Source: RUG11237 sp045126515 (GTDB lineage Bacteria; Bacillota; Clostridia; Lachnospirales; Lachnospiraceae). Taken from it: a DNA stretch of 12,027 nucleotides. Positions 6,803 through 12,027 of the stretch are shown here, one piece after another (position 1 is the first letter of the stretch; every line of letters begins with the position of its first letter). The notes below the pieces were generated by a model. It made no database searches. It saw only the letters and a program-made list of their open reading frames with translations, and was not told the DNA's origin. The DNA lies in contig JBGVOM010000160.1 in the NCBI GenBank assembly GCA_045126515.1, positions 1 to 12,027 on the forward strand. The letters run 5' to 3'. Position numbers and translations under genes: made by a program.

Positions 6803-7792
6803 ATGGTAACAATTAAGGAAGTAGCCGATTACGCCGGCGTGGCAATATCCACAGTGTCCAAAGTGCTGAACAATTATCCGAATATCAGCGAGGAGACTAA
6901 GAAAAAAGTGCGAAAGGCAATTGATGAACTTCATTATGTGCCAAATACCATAGCGGCGGCGCTGTCTTCAAAACGCTTTGCAAGGGTAGCTTTGATTGTG
7001 AATTTGAATACTCAGACTCAGGCCATTGATGAGATTACCATGCAATATTTGTCTGGGGCGATGAATAAGGCAATGGAAAAGAATATTGAAGTAGTTACCA
7101 TATTTTATTCCATGTTAGAGGGAATGACAGAAGATGAAATGATTCGTTATTTTCAGTCCCAGAGTATTTTCGGTATTGTAATTTATGGAATGTCAAAAGA
7201 TGATACAGTGTTTCATAATCTGTTGAAGCGGGAAGTTTTTAAAAGCGTGGTGGTAGATGCACCATTTATTAGCGATAATACTTCCTCCGTCTGGGTTGAT
7301 AATAAAAAAGCACAGTATGATGTGGCAAAGCGGGCAGTGTTGGACGACAACTGCAAACGAATTCTTTATATAGCCGGGAAAAAGAATGGTTATGTGACAG
7401 AGTACCGATTAGAAGGAATTCGGGAACTGGCAGAGGAAAAGAATCTGGATTTGAAAATATGTTATGGAGAGTTCAGTGAATTGCAGGCAAGAAACCTTGC
7501 CATGGAATACGGAAAAGAGGCGGACTTAATTGTATGTGCTTCTGATTTAATGGCAATCGGTGCCATGAATGCATGTATAGACATTGACATATTCCGGCCA
7601 GTGTGTGGATTCGATGGAATTACGCTGATGGGGTATGTTGGTAAGCAGATGCTTACTGTAAGACAGGACTTTTATGCGGTGTCCCAGGCTGCCATTGAGG
7701 AAATCTGCCTGCTGCTTTCCGGAGAAAAGGGAAGAAGCCGTATAATGGAACATAAACTGGTAAAACTTTATTATAAGGACATTATTTGTTAA
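6803..7792 (+). CDS. LacI/GalR-family transcriptional regulator
   Basis: This 329-residue DNA-binding repressor or activator has the standard layout. The N-terminal helix-turn-helix is TIKEVADYAGVAISTVSKVL (3-22), followed by the hinge region LHYVPNTIAAALSSKR, and then a periplasmic-binding-protein-like effector domain from about residue 60 (ARVALIVNLN) to the end. Length is typical. The ligand is probably a sugar or sugar phosphate but cannot be read from sequence. ATG 6803 is 7 nt from AGGAG (6791-6795); GTG 6800 is in frame but too close. It lies 18 bp after yvyF, so may be read from the recD2-comFC-yvyF transcript, and ends at a strong terminator. A perfect LacI-type palindrome lies 92 bp beyond its stop, in the glgP leader, so control of glgP is likely. 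MalR-type function is a reasonable guess, not shown. Confidence 0.92.
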   Translation: MVTIKEVADYAGVAISTVSKVLNNYPNISEETKKKVRKAIDELHYVPNTIAAALSSKRFARVALIVNLNTQTQAIDEITMQYLSGAMNKAMEKNIEVVTIFYSMLEGMTEDEMIRYFQSQSIFGIVIYGMSKDDTVFHNLLKREVFKSVVVDAPFISDNTSSVWVDNKKAQYDVAKRAVLDDNCKRILYIAGKKNGYVTEYRLEGIRELAEEKNLDLKICYGEFSELQARNLAMEYGKEADLIVCASDLMAIGAMNACIDIDIFRPVCGFDGITLMGYVGKQMLTVRQDFYAVSQAAIEEICLLLSGEKGRSRIMEHKLVKLYYKDIIC

Positions 7793-7799
7793 ATGGGCT

Positions 7800-7830
7800 A
7801 AAAATCCAAGGAGTTATCCTTGGATTTTTT
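7800..7830 (+). terminator. Strong intrinsic terminator after the LacI-family gene
   Basis: AAAAATCCAAGG (7800-7811) and CCTTGGATTTTT (7818-7829) form a perfect 12-bp stem with a 6-nt loop, and the right arm runs into a T-tract. It starts 8 bp after the stop codon and isolates glgP from the upstream operon. An open frame from 7786 runs through it into glgP, which shows that the longer N-terminus would be an artefact. Confidence 0.9.
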
Positions 7831-7880
7831 GTGGAAAATGGCAAAAACAGAAAATATTACAAAAATATTGAAATTTATGC

Positions 7881-7909
7881 TTGCGGAAAACGTTTTCCTA
7901 TGTTATCCT
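7881..7909 (+). promoter_or_regulatory. Weak candidate promoter of glgP
   Basis: TTGCGG (7881-7886) and TATCCT (7904-7909) are 17 bp apart and match the sigma-A consensus at 3/6 and 4/6. An alternative -10 is TATGTT (7899-7904), without a well-placed -35; TTGAAA at 7868-7873 is a good -35 but has no -10 at normal spacing. In the first arrangement the palindromic operator fills the spacer, as expected of a repressed promoter. The leader would be about 70 nt. Confidence 0.3.
7885..7898. promoter_or_regulatory. LacI/CcpA-type operator palindrome in the glgP leader
   Basis: GGAAAACGTTTTCC is a perfect 14-bp palindrome with a central CG, the hallmark of LacI-family operators. It matches the Bacillus cre consensus (TGWAANCGNTNWCA) at 12 of 14 positions and misses only the two outer bases, symmetrically. 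The nearest candidate binder is the LacI-family protein encoded just upstream; CcpA is the alternative. It lies about 90 bp before the glgP start codon, in or next to the likely promoter. I did not find a second copy upstream of the LacI-family gene or the amylase in this window. Confidence 0.65.
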
Positions 7910-7986
7910 TTCTGTGTAAGAGGCAAGAAAGTCAAAAATTACAAATAATAAATAGTAAGTTTTTTAAAGTCAAAAGGAGGACTAAA

Positions 7987-10254
7987 ATGAGTTTACAGGA
8001 ACAGTTAAACACATTAACAAAGAACAACTATGGTAAAGACATTGCTGCATGTTCCAATGCAGAAGTTTACTACAGCTTACTTAACTTAACAAAAGAGTTA
8101 ACAGCTAAGACACCTGCAATTGAAGGTGACAAGAAGATTTATTACATTTCAGCAGAATTCTTAATTGGTAAGTTATTATCTAACAACTTAATCAATTTAG
8201 GAATCTATGATGAAGTAAAAGAAGTATTAGCAGCTAACGGTAAGAAGTTAAGCGAAATCGAAGAAATCGAACCAGAACCATCATTAGGTAACGGTGGTCT
8301 TGGAAGACTTGCTGCATGTTTCATCGATTCTATCGCAACACTTGGTTTACCAGGAGAAGGAATTGGTTTAAATTACCATTTTGGTCTTTTCAAACAGGTA
8401 TTTGAAAAGAACTTACAGAAAGAAACAAAGAATGACTGGATTGAAGATCAGTCATGGTTAAATAAGACAGATATCAGCTTTGATGTTGAATTTGGTGATT
8501 GCAAAGTAAAATCTGTTCTTTACGATATTGACGTAATTGGTTACGAAAACGGTGTAAACAAACTTCGTTTATTCGATGTAGAAACAATTGATGAAAGCAT
8601 CGTAAAAGACGGAATTTCTTTTGATAAAGAAGATATCGCTAAGAACCTTACATTATTCTTATATCCGGATGACAGTGATGAAGCTGGTAACTTACTTCGT
8701 ATCTATCAGCAGTACTTCATGGTAAGTAACGGTGCTCAGTTAATCTTAAAAGATGCAAAAGCGAAAGGATATGACTTACACAAATTATATGACCATGCAG
8801 TAATCCAGATTAACGATACACATCCAAGTATGGTAATTCCTGAATTAATCCGTCTGTTAAAGGCTGAAGGAATTTCTATGGATGAAGCAATTGAAATCGT
8901 TTCTAAGACATGTGCTTATACAAACCATACAATCTTAGCAGAAGCTTTGGAAAAATGGCCATTAAAATACTTAGAAAAAGTTGTTCCACAGTTAGTTCCA
9001 ATCATCAAGGAATTAGATAAGAGAGTAGCTGCTAAGTACAAAGATGAAAAAGTACAGATTATTGATAAAGACGATAGAGTACACATGGCACACATGGATA
9101 TTCACTATGGATTCAGTGTAAACGGTGTTGCTTATCTTCATACAGAAATTTTGAAGGATTCAGAATTAAATCACTTCTATAAGATTTATCCTGAAAAATT
9201 CAATAACAAGACAAACGGTATCACATTCAGAAGATGGTTATTAAGCTGTAACCCTGAATTAGCATCCTACATCACAGAGTTAATCGGTGACGGATTCAAG
9301 AAAGATGCTGAAAAGTTAGAAGACTTATTAAAATATATCGATGACCAGAAAGTTCTTGATAAGATTAAAGAAATCAAGAAAGGTAAGAAAGCTGAATTAG
9401 CTGCATACCTGAAAGAAACACAGAACGTAGAAATTGATCCAAACGCTATCTTCGATATTCAGATTAAGCGTTTACATGAGTACAAACGTCAGCAGATGAA
9501 TGCATTATACATCATCTACAAGTACTTAGATATTAAGAAAGGTAACAAGCCAACCACTCCACTTACATTCATCTTCGGAGCAAAGGCTGCACCAGCTTAC
9601 GTTATCGCAAAGGATATTATTCATTTAATCCTTACATTATCTGAAATCATTAACAATGATCCGGATGTTGCACCATACATGAAAGTTGTTATGGTTGAAA
9701 ACTACAATGTAAGCAAAGCTGAAAAATTAATCCCAGCTTGTGATATTTCCGAACAGATTTCCTTAGCTTCTAAAGAAGCATCAGGAACAGGTAACATGAA
9801 GTTTATGTTAAACGGTGCTGTTACATTAGGTACAGAAGACGGTGCTAACGTTGAAATCCATCAGTTAGTTGGAGATGACAATATTTACATCTTCGGTGAA
9901 GATTCAGATACAGTTATCAAGCATTACGAAAAGGCTGATTATGTATCTAAGGACTTCTACGATGAAGATCCATTGATTAAAGAAATCGTAGACTTTATCG
10001 TAAGTGATGAAGTAATTGCTAAAGGTAACGAAGAAAACTTAGAAAGACTTCACAAAGAATTAATCAACAAAGACTGGTTCATGACATTACTTGACATCAA
10101 AGATTATATTGCTACAAAGGACAAGATGTTCAAGGATTATGAAGATCAGAACAAGTGGAAGAAGATGATGCTTACAAATATTGCTAAGGCTGGATTCTTC
10201 TCATCAGACAGAACAATCGCTGAATACAACAGAGATATCTGGAAATTAAAATAA
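7987..10254 (+). CDS. glgP: Glycogen/starch/alpha-glucan phosphorylase
   Basis: This 755-residue GT35 enzyme uses pyridoxal phosphate to release glucose-1-phosphate from non-reducing ends of glycogen or maltodextrin with inorganic phosphate, in the cytoplasm. Family motifs occur in order: PSLGNGGLGRLAACFIDSIATLG, QINDTHPSM, TCAYTNHTILAEALEKW, NKTNGITFRRWL, IKRLHEYKRQ, and the cofactor site EASGTGNMKF, where K605 should hold PLP. The N-terminus is shorter than in animal enzymes and lacks their regulatory phosphoserine region, as usual for bacteria. ATG 7987 sits 6 nt after AAAAGGAGG (7972-7980). An in-frame ATG at 7786 would add 67 residues translated from the upstream terminator, and is rejected. 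Leucine is mostly TTA, and codon use is narrower than in recD2 or lacI, suggesting high expression. It stands alone between two terminators. GlgP and MalP cannot be told apart by sequence alone. Confidence 0.95.
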   Translation: MSLQEQLNTLTKNNYGKDIAACSNAEVYYSLLNLTKELTAKTPAIEGDKKIYYISAEFLIGKLLSNNLINLGIYDEVKEVLAANGKKLSEIEEIEPEPSLGNGGLGRLAACFIDSIATLGLPGEGIGLNYHFGLFKQVFEKNLQKETKNDWIEDQSWLNKTDISFDVEFGDCKVKSVLYDIDVIGYENGVNKLRLFDVETIDESIVKDGISFDKEDIAKNLTLFLYPDDSDEAGNLLRIYQQYFMVSNGAQLILKDAKAKGYDLHKLYDHAVIQINDTHPSMVIPELIRLLKAEGISMDEAIEIVSKTCAYTNHTILAEALEKWPLKYLEKVVPQLVPIIKELDKRVAAKYKDEKVQIIDKDDRVHMAHMDIHYGFSVNGVAYLHTEILKDSELNHFYKIYPEKFNNKTNGITFRRWLLSCNPELASYITELIGDGFKKDAEKLEDLLKYIDDQKVLDKIKEIKKGKKAELAAYLKETQNVEIDPNAIFDIQIKRLHEYKRQQMNALYIIYKYLDIKKGNKPTTPLTFIFGAKAAPAYVIAKDIIHLILTLSEIINNDPDVAPYMKVVMVENYNVSKAEKLIPACDISEQISLASKEASGTGNMKFMLNGAVTLGTEDGANVEIHQLVGDDNIYIFGEDSDTVIKHYEKADYVSKDFYDEDPLIKEIVDFIVSDEVIAKGNEENLERLHKELINKDWFMTLLDIKDYIATKDKMFKDYEDQNKWKKMMLTNIAKAGFFSSDRTIAEYNRDIWKLK

Positions 10255-10271
10255 TTAAATATAATATAAAG

Positions 10272-10304
10272 AAAAACTCCATGCAAAAGTGCGTGGAGTT
10301 TTTT
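10272..10304 (+). terminator. Intrinsic terminator after glgP
   Basis: The left arm 10272-10284 (AAAAACTCCATGC) pairs with the right arm 10291-10303 (GCGTGGAGTTTTT) through one G-U pair, with a 6-nt loop (AAAAGT) and a six-T run. It begins about 17 bp after the glgP stop and separates glgP from the amylase gene. Confidence 0.88.
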
Positions 10305-10390
10305 GCATAAAAAAGAGCTTCGCGCTAGCTTTGATATGAAGTTCCAAACAAGTCAATGTTTGAATTGAAATGCGTATATATGTTGCGGAA

Positions 10391-10407
10391 TTGTGTAAAT
10401 TGCACAA
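10391..10407. promoter_or_regulatory. Near-perfect inverted repeat, possible operator
   Basis: TTGTGTAAATTGCACAA is symmetric around its central A with one non-complementary pair (T6/G12). Its arms, TTGTG and CACAA, resemble those of Rex sites (TTGTGAANNNNTTCACAA) and Crp-type sites, but the 17-bp length differs from the 18-bp Rex consensus. It lies about 270 bp before the amylase start. The regulator is unknown. Confidence 0.3.
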
Positions 10408-10588
10408 AAAAGTCGATTGAACTAGTTTTTAAGAATAAAATGAAGAAAATGAAAAAATTAGGAAAAAAGTATCGAATGTATTGTAAATAGAGGGGATTTT
10501 AGAAAAATGAATTTGTGTAATCCGACTCGTACTATAATAGAAATGATTGGCAAAAAGGTAGAAAATATTTGAAAAATAAAAAAATATA

Positions 10589-10617
10589 TATACAAAATAT
10601 CGAAAAAGAAGTATAAT
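10589..10617 (+). promoter_or_regulatory. Candidate promoter of the amylase gene
   Basis: TATACA (10589-10594, 4/6 to TTGACA) and TATAAT (10612-10617, 6/6) are separated by 17 bp, predicting a start near 10624 and a leader of about 40 nt. The other TATAAT at 10533-10538 lacks a good -35 at 16-18 bp and is less likely, unless an activator helps. Confidence 0.45.
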
Positions 10618-10663
10618 AAAAATGTAACAAATACTTAATTTTTTTTTAAAGGGAGGAAGGAAA

Positions 10664-12027
10664 ATGCATAAAAAGCGCATTTTTAAATTTTTCCGTAATA
10701 CTGTTAGCGTAGTGCTGGCACTTTCTATGTTGATTAGCAACATGGGAACAGGTTTGAGCACTGTGCATGCTCAGGAAGCAACACAGACGGTAGAAGCGGA
10801 AAGCGAAGCAGCTGTATCAGAAGAAACAGTAAACGCTGCCTCTGATTATGGACTTGCTGATAATATTCAGGATGGAGTAATCTTGCATTGTTTTGACTGG
10901 AAGTATAATGATATTAAAGCAGAACTTAAAAACATTGCAGAAGCAGGTTTTACATCAGTACAGACTTCACCTGCACAGAGAGATGACGGCTTTTCAGAGT
11001 GGTACTATTTGTATCAGCCACAGGGCTTTGCCATTGCAAGCAATCCACTTGGAACTAAGGAAGAGTTAAAAGCTTTGTGTGATGAGGCGCATAAATATGG
11101 CATTAAGATTGTTGTAGACGTAATCGGAAACCATACAAGAGGTATGGACGGACATAATGGACCAATCGATGACAATCTGAAAAAAGAAGAGTTTTTTAGA
11201 TGGAACAATAGAAGCAGTTCGGATATGAGTTCGGATGATTGGAATAATCGTTATCTGGTAACGCATTGTAACGTTGGTATGCGTGATTTGGTAACCGAAA
11301 ATACGGAGCTGCAGGACATAATAGCCGGTTATCTCGCTGAGTTAAAAGGCGTTGGTGTAGATGGTATTCGTTGGGATACAGCGAAACATATTGGGCTTCC
11401 AAGCGAAGACGGAAGTCAGTTCTGGCCGAAAATGGCGGCTCAGGGCCTCTATCAATATGGAGAAATTTTGGAAGGGCCATCGAATGCTACAGATAATGAA
11501 GATATTAAAAAATTAATGAAAGAATATACAGAGTATATGTCTGTAACTGACAATAATTATGGTAGCAAGTTATGTGGTGATTTCAGAGATGGAAAAGTTC
11601 CGAGTAGTACAGGAGTATGGAATGCTAAGGGCATAAGTTCAAATAAGCTGGTATATTGGGGCGAAAGCCACGATACATATTGTAATGATACAAATGAAGG
11701 CGGTTGGACAAAATATCTTGATCAGAATATAATCGACCGTGCGTATGCCATCGCAGCCAGCAGAGCAGATGCATCAGCACTTTATTATTCACGTCCGTTA
11801 GAGACAGAAAAAACAAAGATTAAGGCTGGCGCAAAGGGAAGTACACACTTTACGGCAAAAGAAGTTGCAGAAGTAAATAAATTACACAATAATTCAATCG
11901 GTGAAAGAGATTATTATGTAGCAGGTTCTGATGCAGCAGCAGTATGCCGTGAAAGCGGAGCTGTTATTGTAAAAGCAAGCGGAAGCGGAAATGTAAGCGT
12001 TGCCAATGGCGGTGGTCTTACAAAACC
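10664..12027 (+). CDS. Secreted GH13 alpha-amylase, AmyE-like (3' end cut by window)
   Basis: The first 454 codons of an extracellular alpha-amylase are present; the frame is open to the window end, so the C-terminus is missing. ATG 10664 follows GGGAGGAAGG (10651-10660). The Sec signal peptide has a basic start (HKKRIFKFFR), a hydrophobic core (VSVVLALSMLI) and a probable cut after VHA at residue 36; there is no lipobox. Residues 37-62 form an acidic Glu/Ala/Thr/Ser linker. GH13 motifs are region I DVIGNH (152-157), region II GIRWDTAKH with nucleophile D238, region III YGEILEG with acid/base E267, and region IV WGESHDTY with H336 and D337. The last two, plus YMSVTDNNYG, closely resemble B. 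subtilis AmyE, pointing to subfamily GH13_28. It probably releases maltooligosaccharides from starch. Lachnospiraceae homologues often carry CBM26 modules or a wall anchor after the catalytic domain, which cannot be seen here. Confidence 0.92.
   Translation, partial: MHKKRIFKFFRNTVSVVLALSMLISNMGTGLSTVHAQEATQTVEAESEAAVSEETVNAASDYGLADNIQDGVILHCFDWKYNDIKAELKNIAEAGFTSVQTSPAQRDDGFSEWYYLYQPQGFAIASNPLGTKEELKALCDEAHKYGIKIVVDVIGNHTRGMDGHNGPIDDNLKKEEFFRWNNRSSSDMSSDDWNNRYLVTHCNVGMRDLVTENTELQDIIAGYLAELKGVGVDGIRWDTAKHIGLPSEDGSQFWPKMAAQGLYQYGEILEGPSNATDNEDIKKLMKEYTEYMSVTDNNYGSKLCGDFRDGKVPSSTGVWNAKGISSNKLVYWGESHDTYCNDTNEGGWTKYLDQNIIDRAYAIAASRADASALYYSRPLETEKTKIKAGAKGSTHFTAKEVAEVNKLHNNSIGERDYYVAGSDAAAVCRESGAVIVKASGSGNVSVANGGGLTK

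Larger units (their letters stand above)
10305..10663. other. Long regulatory interval upstream of the amylase
   Basis: This ~360-bp stretch has no convincing gene. The only small frame noticed on the + strand, a 16-codon Lys-rich ORF at 10440, has no ribosome site. It holds a CAAACA/TGTTTG hairpin-like repeat (about 10345-10363), the near-palindrome at 10391-10407, and the octamer TTGTGTAA in two copies (10391-10398 and 10513-10520). Two TATAAT boxes occur, at 10533-10538 (poor -35) and 10612-10617 (better -35). The last 100 bases before the gene are strongly AT-rich. A segment this long and AT-rich before one gene suggests several regulatory inputs, but none is proven. Confidence 0.5.

Noticed and set aside
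7786..7986. N-terminal extension of the phosphorylase from ATG 7786
   Set aside because: It would translate the perfect terminator hairpin and the operator, overlaps the end of the LacI-family gene and lacks a ribosome site; ATG 7987 has AAAAGGAGG at ideal spacing and gives the normal family N-terminus.
10316..10338. Possible hairpin AGAGCTTCGCGCTAGCTTT after the glgP terminator
   Set aside because: Only about 4 bp of contiguous pairing remain after the mismatches and bulge; not strong enough to call a terminator or repeat element.
10440..10490. Small Lys-rich ORF (MKKMKKLGKKYRMYCK) before the amylase
   Set aside because: Sixteen codons, no ribosome binding site and composition explained by the A-rich DNA.
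10429..10761. 110-codon open frame on the - strand over the amylase leader
   Set aside because: Phe/Ile/Leu-rich product typical of the reverse of poly-A/T-rich DNA; it overlaps the amylase signal peptide and has no support as a gene.
10664..12027. Frameshift or premature stop in the amylase
   Set aside because: The frame was read codon by codon to the window edge with no stop; the gene is only cut by the window, so its missing end is not degradation.

Overview
The window reads as a stretch of chromosome from a low-G+C, Gram-positive, flagellated anaerobe of the Clostridia, most likely a starch-degrading gut Lachnospiraceae (Roseburia, Agathobacter, Butyrivibrio or a relative). The basis is AT-rich coding sequence, strong AGGAGG ribosome binding sites, Bacillus/Clostridium-type gene neighbourhoods (mbl-flhO-flhP; comFC-yvyF) and a secreted AmyE-like alpha-amylase beside a glycogen phosphorylase. 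The genus is inference; no rRNA or other marker is present. All nine supported genes lie on the + strand.

Region 1 (1-282) is non-coding. Its first ~110 bases are much more G+C-rich than the rest and can fold into hairpins, but I cannot identify them; an AT-rich palindrome and a good sigma-A-type promoter follow. Region 2 (283-3350) is a cell-shape and flagellar-rod cluster: an MreB/Mbl actin homologue, two FlgF/FlgG-family rod proteins (FlhO, FlhP) and a short rod-binding protein equivalent to the N-terminal domain of FlgJ, closed by a hairpin plus terminator. Region 3 (3388-7830) carries recD2 (helicase), comFC (phosphoribosyltransferase-like competence protein), yvyF (flagellar operon zinc-knuckle protein) and a LacI-family repressor, spaced like an operon and ending at a strong intrinsic terminator. 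comFC has no ATG/GTG/TTG start that keeps its first zinc knuckle; the best start is ATC at 5630.

Region 4 (7831-10304) is a monocistronic glycogen/maltodextrin phosphorylase gene. Its leader holds a perfect 14-bp palindrome with a central CG, the classic form of a LacI/CcpA-type operator, only 92 bp after the end of the LacI-family gene. Region 5 (10305-12027) is a ~360-bp regulatory interval followed by the first 454 codons of a secreted GH13 alpha-amylase (AmyE-like, probably GH13_28), which runs off the window.

A likely picture is that the amylase cuts starch outside the cell, the products are imported by transporters not seen here, and GlgP phosphorolyses alpha-glucans to glucose-1-phosphate under carbohydrate-responsive control. 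The upstream half builds cell shape and the flagellar rod and supports DNA repair or competence. I saw no mobile element, CRISPR array, tRNA, rRNA or clearly new biological system. The most notable points are the comFC start codon, the LacI/operator pair, the unidentified G+C-rich leader segment and the symmetrical elements upstream of the amylase.
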